Shown here: positions 6,786 through 14,516 of the stretch, one piece after another
Layout: each line of letters starts with the position of its first letter
Numbering within the stretch: position 1 is the stretch's first letter
Virus record (IMG/VR): IMGVR_UViG_3300029258_001218
Span: 1-45,228 of that record
Strand: one strand, 5' to 3'
DNA from: a virus
Length of the DNA: 45,228 nt
Position numbers and translations under genes: made by a program
The notes under the pieces: generated by a model
Seen by the model: the letters and a program-made list of their open reading frames with translations, nothing else
The model's database searches: none
Told to the model about the DNA's origin: nothing

Positions 6786-8335
6786 AAGAACCTATATTAC
6801 CCCCAAAAAGTAGACTTGATAAGATTATTGAGTGGGCATCACCCACCAGGGCGGCCAAGAGATCCAGGGCGCGTTTATTAACCAAATTTTTGGATGCATA
6901 TACCGGGGCTTCTAAGTCCAGACGTAGCATGAAGGTTTGGGATTACCTTGGTGGTGACGCGGATTCGGATATCCTGCCGGATCTTCCTGATTTAAGAAAA
7001 CGTAGCCGTGATTTAGAACAGAATGACGCCATTGCCTCCGGTGCTATTAAAACTAAAACCACAAATGTTGTAGGACCTGGGTTCAGCCTTCATTCCCGTA
7101 TTAATCGGGATGTTCTTGGCATGTCTGAGGAACAGGCAGATGCCTGGGAGTCTAAGACAGAGCAGGAATGGCGACTGTTTTTCGATTCAAAAGATGTGGA
7201 CATTACCCGGACATGTGACGGCGCTGCGTTAACCAGTATGATGTATGAACGGATGAATGTGGATGGTGATTCATTAGCGTTGGTGCCTAAAGTTGCTGTA
7301 GTCGGTAGCCCCTATAAAACGAGGGTCCAGATTGTAGAAGCTGATAGGCTGTCTAACCCGGATAGCAAAGCGGATACACCGACATTGGCGGGTGGCGTCG
7401 AAGTTGACGCTAATGGTGCTCCTAAAACGTATCATATAGCTAAAAGTCATCCAGGGTCCATGGTCGATCCTAAGCTTGAATGGGATCACATACGGGCGTT
7501 TGGGGCTAAAACCGGACTTCGAAATGTAATTCATTTATATAAGAAAAAAAGACCGGGGCAATCCCGCGGGGTGCCTGATCTCCACGCGGTGATTGAACCC
7601 CTTAAAATGATTACTCGGTACAGCGACGCGGAGCTTATGGCTGCGGTTGTGAGCGGTATGTTTACTGTGTTCATAGAGACGCCTTCTGGTGATCCGTCAT
7701 TAGATTTTTCTAATCTTTCTGATGAGACCGGTCAAAAAGCATCTGACAAAGATTATAAGCTTGCGAATGGGGCTATTGTAGGTCTTGCTAAAGGCGAAAA
7801 GATACACGACAGTAACCCCGGTCGACCTAATCAAAATTTCGATCAGTTTTTCCAGTCAATAGTAAAACAAGTTGGCATGTCTTTAGAAATACCGTATGAG
7901 ATTCTTATGAAACATTTTGTGGCGAGCTATAGCGCTTCCAGGGCGGCCATGCTTGAGTTTTGGAGGTTTGTTGTCCGCGAACGTAAATTAATCGTAGATA
8001 ATTTTCTTAAGGTACTTTATGAGATTTGGATGCACGAAGCTGTAGCTATTGGTCGTATTTCGGCTCCAGGGTTCTTTAATGACCCGTTGGTTAAAAAAGC
8101 GTACCTTGGATGCGAATTTAGAGGTACGGCTAAGGGCCATTTAGATGATGAGAAAGAAGTTAACGCCGCGGCTGCGCGGGTTAAGAATAAATTCAGTACT
8201 GTTTCCCAGGAGACTGCGGAGCTTACAGGCGGTGATTGGGAGAAAAATCATAAGCAACAGGTTAAAGAGCGGGCTGCACAGCTCAAAGACGGCTTAATAG
8301 TAGAGGAGATGACCGACAATGGAATTGAAGAATAA
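6782..8335 (+). CDS. Portal protein, lambda GpB family (517 aa)
   Basis: Forms the dodecameric ring through which DNA enters and leaves the head. Family features include RSRDLEQNDAIASGAIKT near residues 73-90, the VVGPGFSLHSRI segment, MYERMNVDGDSLAL, the DHIRAFGAKTG region (HIxH-like turn) and LEIPYEILMKHFVASYSASRAAMLEFWR near 370-400. Length matches lambda GpB (533 aa). The TTG start has a G-rich ribosome site (GGGGGG). It overlaps the protease gene by 17 bp. Confidence 0.93.
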   Translation: MKEPILPPKSRLDKIIEWASPTRAAKRSRARLLTKFLDAYTGASKSRRSMKVWDYLGGDADSDILPDLPDLRKRSRDLEQNDAIASGAIKTKTTNVVGPGFSLHSRINRDVLGMSEEQADAWESKTEQEWRLFFDSKDVDITRTCDGAALTSMMYERMNVDGDSLALVPKVAVVGSPYKTRVQIVEADRLSNPDSKADTPTLAGGVEVDANGAPKTYHIAKSHPGSMVDPKLEWDHIRAFGAKTGLRNVIHLYKKKRPGQSRGVPDLHAVIEPLKMITRYSDAELMAAVVSGMFTVFIETPSGDPSLDFSNLSDETGQKASDKDYKLANGAIVGLAKGEKIHDSNPGRPNQNFDQFFQSIVKQVGMSLEIPYEILMKHFVASYSASRAAMLEFWRFVVRERKLIVDNFLKVLYEIWMHEAVAIGRISAPGFFNDPLVKKAYLGCEFRGTAKGHLDDEKEVNAAAARVKNKFSTVSQETAELTGGDWEKNHKQQVKERAAQLKDGLIVEEMTDNGIEE

Positions 8336-9416
8336 TTTTCAAGTAAAGAATGAAGCAGGGTCCGACATAACTGAGCTTTTGATATACGGTATCGTCGGTG
8401 ACTACTGGGATGATTTAGAAGCGCCGGATGTTCTCCGTGCTATCAGAAATATATCCACACCCAAAATATTGGTAAAAATATTAAGCGACGGTGGCTCAGT
8501 ATTCGCAGGGCTTGCCATATATAACGCGTTAAAAGCCCACGCCGCTGAAATACTTGTGGATATAGATAGTATTGCTGCGAGTATCGCCAGTGTTATAGCT
8601 ATGTCGGGTACCGTACGAATGCCAGAAAATTCATTTTTAATGATTCATAACCCAACTACATATGTGAGGGGCGAGTCTAAGGATCTTAAAGCGATGGCGG
8701 AGGTCTTGGATAAAATAAAAGATTCTTTAGTATCTGTGTATACTAATAAGACCGGCCAGGAGGCAAGTAAGATCGAAGAGATGATGGATAAGGAAACTTG
8801 GCTCACAGCGCGTGAAGCTAAAGATATGGGATTCGCGGATGAAGTTATCGATTCCGTAAGTGATCCTGATAATAAGATAAGCGCTTTTATAAACAGGCAC
8901 ATGGATATGAAAAGAGCGCCTATGAATACTAATGCAAAACAGGAGGGAGATAAGATGGAGATTACTCTTGAGATGATCAAGAAAGAACATCCAGACATCG
9001 CGAATGCACTCATCGAAGAAGGAAAGAAAATTGAGCTTTCGCGCGTGAAAGAAGTTCAGGACGTGTTTCAATTGCCGGGTCATGAGGAATTAGCCAACAA
9101 ACTTATGTTTGACGGCGTTACTTCAGGCGGTGAAGCAGCAATGGCGGTAATTAACGCGGAAAAAGCGGTACGTAAAGTTGTTGTTGATAATATCGCGACG
9201 GACGCAATAGCGCCTGTAGTAGAGATTATGGATACTAAGCTCGAAGAGCCTATTAAACCGCCAGCGGAAGAAGTACCAACGGATGAAGTGTCATGCAAGA
9301 AAGTATGGGATGATAATGCAAAAATAAGGGATGAATTTGGTGATTTCGACACATATAAACACTATGTTATGGCGACCGGTAGCGGACTTGCCAAAGTATT
9401 TAAAGGGGGTAAATAA
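8319..9416 (+). CDS. Head maturation protease (ClpP-like) fused to scaffold (365 aa)
   Basis: Residues about 20-190 form a ClpP/S14-type serine protease: ILSDGGSVFAGLAIYN oxyanion region, catalytic Ser in DSIAASIASVIAMSG, His in MIHNP, and Asp likely in MDKETWLTAREAKDMGF. It cleaves scaffold and head proteins during procapsid maturation. The C-terminal 150 residues are helical and acidic and act as scaffold. An in-frame internal start at 8955 with its own ribosome site probably makes that part separately, as with lambda C and Nu3. Confidence 0.92.
   Translation: MELKNNFQVKNEAGSDITELLIYGIVGDYWDDLEAPDVLRAIRNISTPKILVKILSDGGSVFAGLAIYNALKAHAAEILVDIDSIAASIASVIAMSGTVRMPENSFLMIHNPTTYVRGESKDLKAMAEVLDKIKDSLVSVYTNKTGQEASKIEEMMDKETWLTAREAKDMGFADEVIDSVSDPDNKISAFINRHMDMKRAPMNTNAKQEGDKMEITLEMIKKEHPDIANALIEEGKKIELSRVKEVQDVFQLPGHEELANKLMFDGVTSGGEAAMAVINAEKAVRKVVVDNIATDAIAPVVEIMDTKLEEPIKPPAEEVPTDEVSCKKVWDDNAKIRDEFGDFDTYKHYVMATGSGLAKVFKGGK
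8955..9416 (+). CDS. Nested scaffolding protein, Nu3-like (153 aa)
   Basis: Inside the protease gene and in the same frame, AGGAGGGAG (8941-8949) stands 5 bp before ATG 8955. The resulting protein begins MEITLEMIKKEHPDI and is the helical, charged C-terminal part of the protease fusion. In lambda, Nu3 is made from such an internal start within gene C. The ribosome site is stronger than expected by chance in a coding region. Not experimentally shown here. Confidence 0.65.
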   Translation: MEITLEMIKKEHPDIANALIEEGKKIELSRVKEVQDVFQLPGHEELANKLMFDGVTSGGEAAMAVINAEKAVRKVVVDNIATDAIAPVVEIMDTKLEEPIKPPAEEVPTDEVSCKKVWDDNAKIRDEFGDFDTYKHYVMATGSGLAKVFKGGK

Positions 9417-10183
9417 TGACTACCTTAGCAGCAGATACTCCTCGTAATTATGGGCAGGGGGATCGTAATCAGTTTCCAGTGGTTGCGTCAGATATAATTT
9501 ATGAAGGTGCGGCAGTCGGTATAGTTGATGCATCCGGCCACGCACGTCCGCTCACAAGCGCAGACAGATTCGTAGGGTTCGCGGAGGATAGAGCGGATAA
9601 TAGCGCGGGGGCAGCGGCGGCAATTGATGTTCGGGTCTATAGAAAAGGCATGGTTGACTTAGCTATAAGTGGCGCAGTAATTACAGATGTTGGGCAACCA
9701 GTCTACGCCACTGATGATAACACTTTCTCTTTCATAAAGACAGGCGGTGTTTTCATTGGATTCGCCAGAAGGTTTGAGAGTTCCGGCGTGATGGTCGTGG
9801 AATTTGATGTTGACAAGTATGTTGATCCCCACGACGGTTTGACAGCGGAAACTACGGCTATCGATAAAACATTGGATAACCAGGATACCGGTAAAGTTAT
9901 TTTTATAACTGCGGATACTAAGACTATAACAGCTCCAGCGGTTGAGGGCATGAGGTTTAGGCTTGTCAACGGTGGCGCGTTTGGTACAGTAGGATGGGAT
10001 TTCGCCCCGAATGCCAACGACCTTGTTAAGTACTTGGACAGCGGCGGTACTGATAACCACGGGCTTGAAAATACAAAAGCCACTGCAAAACGCGGGGATT
10101 ATTTGGATATTGAGTACGCGGATGCAACTGGTTGGACGGTAACTCAAAGTCGCGGTGTTTTCGCAGACAAAGATAATACATAG
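9416..10183 (+). CDS. Capsid decoration protein, DUF2190-like, with extra C-terminal domain (255 aa)
   Basis: The start overlaps the previous stop (TAATG). Residues 1-140 resemble DUF2190 head-decoration proteins (VVASDIIYEGAAVGIVD, DRFVGFAEDRADN, GQPVYATDDNTFSF). Residues about 145-250 form a second beta-rich domain (TADTKTITAPAVEGMRFRLVN, WTVTQSRG) often added to phage decoration proteins. It would sit on or between capsomers. Placed between protease and capsid genes as usual. Confidence 0.8.
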   Translation: MTTLAADTPRNYGQGDRNQFPVVASDIIYEGAAVGIVDASGHARPLTSADRFVGFAEDRADNSAGAAAAIDVRVYRKGMVDLAISGAVITDVGQPVYATDDNTFSFIKTGGVFIGFARRFESSGVMVVEFDVDKYVDPHDGLTAETTAIDKTLDNQDTGKVIFITADTKTITAPAVEGMRFRLVNGGAFGTVGWDFAPNANDLVKYLDSGGTDNHGLENTKATAKRGDYLDIEYADATGWTVTQSRGVFADKDNT

Positions 10184-10195
10184 GAGGAGTAAAAA

Positions 10196-11152
10196 ATGGA
10201 TAAACTAACCGAACGAGCCATAATTGGTTCATTCTATAAAGCGCTTTCCAACGATTCAGGGGCGCAGTGGTTGGACGGGGTCTCTAACTATTTTACATCT
10301 AACCAACTTACTGAAACGTACGCTTGGTTAGGCCAGGTGCCAACGTTTAGAGAGTGGATTGGGGAACGTAAAGCGAAGGGTTTGCCGGAGTTTAATTTCT
10401 CAATAACCAATAAGCATTTTGAGGACACTCTTGATTTCCTCGTATCCGATCTTCGGAGAGATAAATCAGGGCAGGCGTTAGTCCGTATCAACGAACTCGC
10501 GCGTAGAGCTAACTCCCACTGGGCGTCTTTGCTCAGTACTTTGATAGAAGCGGGTACTTCAACCACATGCTACGACGGTCAGTATTTCTTCGACACAGAC
10601 CATACCGAAGGCAACAATACCACCAGCCAGTCGAATAGCGTAACAGTTGATATCTCAACTCTCGCAGTTGAAACCGCGGGCACAGTTACTCTACCATCTG
10701 TGGCTGAATTCCAAGGTGTTATTGCTAAAGGTATTGAAGCGATAGTGGGTTTTAAGGATAATGAAAATGAGCCTATGAATGAAGATGCTACATCATTCTT
10801 GGTGATGCTCCCTATAAATTACATGAACGTGGGGCTTCAAGCGGTTGCTACTCCAGTTCAGGTAGCTGAGACTCAGACAGTGCTATCCGCACTTAAGGAT
10901 AACTTCAGCATTACAGCGGTGGTCAACCCACGCCTTACAACATTTGGCGCGGCTTATCAATTCCCAATATTTAGAACTGACTCAGCTATTAAGTCATTTA
11001 TCCGCCAGGAAGAGATGGGTGTACAGATGAAAGCTAAAGCGGAGGGTTCTGAGTACGAATTTGACAATGATGCCCACCAATACGGTATTGATGCCTGGAG
11101 GAACGTAGGGTACGGTTACTGGCAGAACAGTTGTCTCATGACTATGTCTTAG
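10196..11152 (+). CDS. Major capsid protein, Mu gpT-like (318 aa)
   Basis: TAGGAGGAG precedes the ATG. The protein has the Mu gpT-type signature: WLDGVSNYFTSNQLTETYAWLG, ITNKHFEDTLDFLVSDLRRDK, then ARRANSHWASLL and YDGQYFFDTDHTEG. Length matches Mu gpT (about 305 aa). The fold is HK97-like. It is unusual, but not unknown, to find a Mu-type capsid with lambda-type portal and terminase. Probably the most abundant late product. Confidence 0.93.
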   Translation: MDKLTERAIIGSFYKALSNDSGAQWLDGVSNYFTSNQLTETYAWLGQVPTFREWIGERKAKGLPEFNFSITNKHFEDTLDFLVSDLRRDKSGQALVRINELARRANSHWASLLSTLIEAGTSTTCYDGQYFFDTDHTEGNNTTSQSNSVTVDISTLAVETAGTVTLPSVAEFQGVIAKGIEAIVGFKDNENEPMNEDATSFLVMLPINYMNVGLQAVATPVQVAETQTVLSALKDNFSITAVVNPRLTTFGAAYQFPIFRTDSAIKSFIRQEEMGVQMKAKAEGSEYEFDNDAHQYGIDAWRNVGYGYWQNSCLMTMS

Positions 11153-11158
11153 GGGGGT

Positions 11159-11494
11159 ATGATGAAAAAATACACGGTTACCACTAAAATGAGCCTTGCA
11201 TCCGGGCATATCGAACTTACTGAGGATCAGGCAAGTGTAAGAACTAAGTGCCTTGAGCCTCTTAAGGAAGTGCCCGGAGTCTATAATATCATCGGTAGTA
11301 TAGAATTCAAAGTCGGTGAAGTTATAGGTCTTAGGCCCGCTGCCTCTGATAGGTACATCGAAACGCACACTGAGCTTGTTAAAACAGATGTGCCGGAGAT
11401 GGCTAAAGAGGCAGTTGAGAAGGTAGTGGCTAAGGCTGCGAGTGCGGCTAAAACTAAAGCTAAAACCACAAGGAAGAAGAATGTCGTTAAGTAG
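11159..11494 (+). CDS. Small basic head-region protein (111 aa)
   Basis: GGGGGGT precedes ATGATG. The N-terminal 75 residues are mixed alpha/beta. The C-terminal 40 are Ala- and Lys-rich (EKVVAKAASAAKTKAKTTRKK), likely disordered and able to touch DNA. It sits directly after the capsid gene and overlaps the next gene. Possibly a minor head component. No family recognised with confidence. Confidence 0.65.
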   Translation: MMKKYTVTTKMSLASGHIELTEDQASVRTKCLEPLKEVPGVYNIIGSIEFKVGEVIGLRPAASDRYIETHTELVKTDVPEMAKEAVEKVVAKAASAAKTKAKTTRKKNVVK

Positions 11495-11807
11495 CGAAAT
11501 ACTCTCGGATTTGCCCGTGTTTACCAATACGGACGAGTTTGGCGAGGAGATAACATTTGCCGGTGAGACCGTCAACGCCACACTTGTCGCGGATGACCTA
11601 ACACCGAATTTAGGGCTGAACTCAAACCAAGGCCTCCTGTTTGTGGCGGCATCTGATTTGAGTTCAGTTCCCGAATACCGGGATATAGTAGTTATTTCTG
11701 GAGTTACATGGTACGCCTTTCAGGATGAAAGTGACAGGGTGTACTATGAAGCTAACGGGATGTATATTATTAACATAACTAATAGTGAAAGACCGGAGTT
11801 ACTCTAA
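11481..11807 (+). CDS. Head-tail joining protein candidate (108 aa)
   Basis: I place the start at 11481, where AAGGAAG provides a ribosome site, instead of upstream at 11442. Size and the end pattern, a beta sheet with ISGVTWYAFQDE, resemble gpFII/gp16-type attachment proteins. Position after the capsid gene and before the tail terminator candidate agrees. The family assignment is inferred mainly from size and order. Confidence 0.6.
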   Translation: MSLSSEILSDLPVFTNTDEFGEEITFAGETVNATLVADDLTPNLGLNSNQGLLFVAASDLSSVPEYRDIVVISGVTWYAFQDESDRVYYEANGMYIINITNSERPELL

Positions 11808-12250
11808 TGGATGTTGCGGCGTTAAACACTTCGTTACGTGCGGCCATAGCGGCGTATGCGCCGATTAATGTGTGGGCGAATGATACGTATAGTAAAGATC
11901 ATACGTTTTTAGATAGGCTTGATTCACGGGATACCCCTGGAGAACCTACTTGCCCATATAGTGCACTTGTTTTAACCGGTAAGCAGGCGGGCCAGGATTT
12001 GCGTACTAATTACGGGATGTTTGAAGTATACGCGGTGATAACAGATGCTACTGCTTCTGGGTTAGCTAATCTCGAAGAGTACAGACAGCTTTTAGAGGAC
12101 GCCATGGTTGCGGATGTTAATGGCGGTAATATTAGGTTAAGCGTCGTTGATACGGAATATGATGACCAGAGTTCATATCCGATGATATGGTGTAGTTCAA
12201 AACTTCGTTTTATAGAAGAGAGTACTATCGGAGCGAATCCGTTAAAATAA
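11807..12250 (+). CDS. Tail terminator / minor tail protein U-like candidate (147 aa)
   Basis: The start overlaps the previous stop (TAATG). The protein pattern, a helix (LNTSLRAAIAAYAPINVWA) followed by strands and a second helix (LANLEEYRQLLEDAM), fits gpU-type tail terminators that cap the tail tube and join it to the head. Position between head-tail joining and tail tube genes supports it. The call rests on order and size more than on residues. Confidence 0.55.
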   Translation: MDVAALNTSLRAAIAAYAPINVWANDTYSKDHTFLDRLDSRDTPGEPTCPYSALVLTGKQAGQDLRTNYGMFEVYAVITDATASGLANLEEYRQLLEDAMVADVNGGNIRLSVVDTEYDDQSSYPMIWCSSKLRFIEESTIGANPLK

Positions 12251-12262
12251 AGGAGATATATT

Positions 12263-13228
12263 ATGGCAGTACAGCAAAAAGGTTCAACCGCAGTAGTGGC
12301 GGTCGGTGTTGAAAGTACACCCGGTACGCTCGTAGTAGACGCAGGGTTTGAGCTTCCAATAAATACCGATACAGTGATGGGGGGCTTCGCCAGAAATTCC
12401 CCTGCTACTCTTACTGGTGATCGCAACCCAGTCGTACCGTTTGCGGGCAACAAGGAGGTAACAGGTGATATAGTTGTGCCCCTTGACGATGAAGCGTTCT
12501 GGTATTGGCTGCAATTGGCTTTTGGGGACCCGACTACTTCTGGTGCAGGCGACCCGTATACTCACGTGTTTAAGATCACTGACACCCAGCCAAGTTTTAG
12601 CCATGTGAAAGAGTTTACCGATTTAGCCACCGATAAATGGATGGCCGCTGTTGGGTGTAAAATATCAAGTATGGCTATCGAATTCGGCGGCGACGGGGAA
12701 CTTGTGGCTACTTTTAGTGTAGTTGGGTTTGATGAGACTATAGAAACGTCTAACCCGTTTACCACCCCCCCAACGGCAGTCGCCCTCGATGAGAGGTATA
12801 ATAACTTTAACGCAGTTATTAATGAAGGTGGCGGGGCTAATTCACTAATAAAGACTTTTAGTCTTAATGTTGATTTCGGTCTTGATACCACCCAACGTAC
12901 CATAGCCGGGGCGGGGGCGTTAGGTTCCATACCGGAGGGCATTGTGAGTGTAACCGGAAATATCAAAGGTCTCTTTGAAGATACTGTTATCCTCGAAAAA
13001 GGTAGAGATAGCACTGAGTCAAGTTTGGAGCTTGTGCTAACATCCGCGGTTACTGCGTCGCATATTCTTACGTTTGATATAAATGAGTTACTTTATTCGT
13101 TTAAAACACCGGTTATTGAAGGTCCTACGGGTCTTGATATAGATCTTGATTTTGTTGGGTACTACACCAATGATGCAGCAGCGTCCGCTCTTGTAGTTAC
13201 TAATATCAATGCGAGTGCGCACGCATAA
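12263..13228 (+). CDS. Major tail tube protein (321 aa)
   Basis: AAGGAGATATATT precedes the ATG. The N-terminal half shows tail-tube features: an early GVESTPGTLV segment, the KEVTGDIVVPLDDEAFWYWLQLAFG block and a DPYTHVFKIT turn, as in phage_tail_tube families. A C-terminal beta domain extends it. It polymerises around the tape measure to form the flexible tail. Followed directly by the chaperone genes, as expected. Confidence 0.85.
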   Translation: MAVQQKGSTAVVAVGVESTPGTLVVDAGFELPINTDTVMGGFARNSPATLTGDRNPVVPFAGNKEVTGDIVVPLDDEAFWYWLQLAFGDPTTSGAGDPYTHVFKITDTQPSFSHVKEFTDLATDKWMAAVGCKISSMAIEFGGDGELVATFSVVGFDETIETSNPFTTPPTAVALDERYNNFNAVINEGGGANSLIKTFSLNVDFGLDTTQRTIAGAGALGSIPEGIVSVTGNIKGLFEDTVILEKGRDSTESSLELVLTSAVTASHILTFDINELLYSFKTPVIEGPTGLDIDLDFVGYYTNDAAASALVVTNINASAHA

Positions 13229-13244
13229 AAAAAAGGGGGGGTAA

Positions 13245-13568
13245 ATGAGAACACATGAAGTAAGAGGGATGAAATTCGAGATTAACGGTTTGACAAGAAA
13301 AGCTTTTAAGAAGTTAAAACTAAAAGATTATGGGTATGATTTCTTTGAGATGACTGAAACTCCAGAGGATAAAAAGCCTGGTGATTGTATCGATAAGCTT
13401 ATTGAGGTGACGGTGGCCGGTGCAGACCACAAAAACCTTGATGAGCTTACAGGTCGTGAGTTCAAAGGTTTGTATTACGCTTGTATCAAAGAGTTATACG
13501 GGGCTGAGGAAGAGGAAAAAAACTCATCGACTTCTGGTTCCGCGTCACCAGAGAAGACGAAAAAATAA
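13245..13568 (+). CDS. Tail assembly chaperone, short form, gpG-like (107 aa)
   Basis: AAGGGGGGG precedes the ATG. The protein has an N-terminal KFEINGLTRKAFKKLKLKD and a helical core ending in GLYYACIKELYG, typical of tail assembly chaperones. The last 17 residues are low complexity (Ser, Lys). A slippery heptamer at 13517-13523 lets part of the ribosomes enter the -1 frame and make a 218-aa long form. The G/GT-type pair binds the tape measure and recruits tube subunits. Confidence 0.82.
   Translation: MRTHEVRGMKFEINGLTRKAFKKLKLKDYGYDFFEMTETPEDKKPGDCIDKLIEVTVAGADHKNLDELTGREFKGLYYACIKELYGAEEEEKNSSTSGSASPEKTKK
13517..13552 (+). promoter_or_regulatory. Programmed -1 frameshift site
   Basis: A AAA AAC at 13517-13523 is a canonical slippery heptamer in the right phase (GA[A AAA AAC]). 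Nine bases downstream, TCTGGT (13533-13538) pairs with ACCAGA (13547-13552) across an 8-nt loop, a suitable stimulatory hairpin. The -1 frame stays open from here to 13900. This is the same logic as lambda G-GT. Confidence 0.85.
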
Positions 13569-13606
13569 AGTTCTGCAAAACTTGCAGGACCACCATTAAA
13601 AAAGGC

Positions 13607-13900
13607 GTGAGGAACCCATGTGTAGGTTGTGAGTGGGAGCCGCAGATATTAGAAGTTAACCGTGAAGCATTGCATTTGTGGCTGTCAATTCAGACTATGT
13701 GGGAGTATGCGGGAATGGGTTCGATTGTTGGTCTCAACTATGATCGGGTTGAAAATGAAGCCAGAAGGCAAGAGATCGACCTTAATAGGTGTATGTGGAG
13801 AAAAATAAAAGCTCTTGAAAGATACGAGCTGAATAGGCAGGCTGACGATGAATCCGAAGGTATTAATAAAGGGAGTCGAAAAAACCCTAAGAGGGATTAA
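13607..13900 (+). CDS. C-terminal part of long tail assembly chaperone (-1 frame, gpT/DUF1799-like)
   Basis: Read from the frameshift at 13523, this frame first gives LIDFWFRVTREDEKIKF, then CKTC...CVGC (possible zinc knuckle), then LWLSIQTMWEYAGMGSIVGLNYDRVE, which matches the conserved W...GLDY pattern of chaperone extensions such as DUF1799. The GTG at 13607 lacks a ribosome site, so independent translation is unlikely. The full fusion runs 13245-13900, 218 aa. Confidence 0.8.
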   Translation: MRNPCVGCEWEPQILEVNREALHLWLSIQTMWEYAGMGSIVGLNYDRVENEARRQEIDLNRCMWRKIKALERYELNRQADDESEGINKGSRKNPKRD

Positions 13901-14516
13901 GCAAGCTGAGATTCAGCAATTAAGAAATATAAATACGGCCTTCAGAGTCGAAGGTTTTAAGATGAAGAATGAACTTCAGCAACAGATACGAGATGGGTCC
14001 CCAGGAGGATTTAGGTGGGACCCTCTTACTCAGTTGGCTCGAAGATGGTTCGGTCGCCGTAAAAACAACCCATTACATAAATTAGCGCGCGGTATTAGGT
14101 ACCACGTTCCTAACACTCCAGTTCCGACTCTTCAAGTAGGTTTTGTCGGCCCAGTTAACGCAAGGCAGCACGCTCTTATGGTGAGATCCGGGATTAAACT
14201 CGGGAGTCACGGCGGCTATAGAGGTGTGGCTGTAGGTGGGATGACATCTAATAGTTGGAGGCGGTTAGGGCGTCAGCATCAAAAAGGATTTGAGAAGCCC
14301 ATAACTGAGTCGCAAAGGAGTTGGCTATTTAAGAAAGCAAATAGTATGAGGCGTAGCAACCCGGCTCGTAGAGTGTTTATTCTTAAACCTACGACTACAA
14401 CGTTTAAAACTCCACCAAGATTGATAATAGACCCATTCTGGAATGCCAGGAGGGCGCATACGATTCGTAATATCCGAGAGAATTACCATCGGAAGATGAG
14501 AGGTGTTAAGATATAA
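13848..14516 (+). CDS. Basic minor tail protein candidate (222 aa)
   Basis: Overlaps the chaperone extension by 53 bp. The protein is very Arg/Lys-rich, with long N-terminal helix and a C-terminal NIRENYHRKMRG. In size and location between chaperone and tape measure it resembles minor tail proteins such as lambda gpZ/DUF6441-type. I could not identify a definite motif, so the role is inferred from position. Confidence 0.55.
   Translation: MNPKVLIKGVEKTLRGIKQAEIQQLRNINTAFRVEGFKMKNELQQQIRDGSPGGFRWDPLTQLARRWFGRRKNNPLHKLARGIRYHVPNTPVPTLQVGFVGPVNARQHALMVRSGIKLGSHGGYRGVAVGGMTSNSWRRLGRQHQKGFEKPITESQRSWLFKKANSMRRSNPARRVFILKPTTTTFKTPPRLIIDPFWNARRAHTIRNIRENYHRKMRGVKI

Noticed and set aside
13562-13568. 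Frameshift at the A-run right before the chaperone stop
   Set aside because: A better slippery heptamer in phase, with spacer and hairpin, lies upstream at 13517-13523 and yields a more natural protein.
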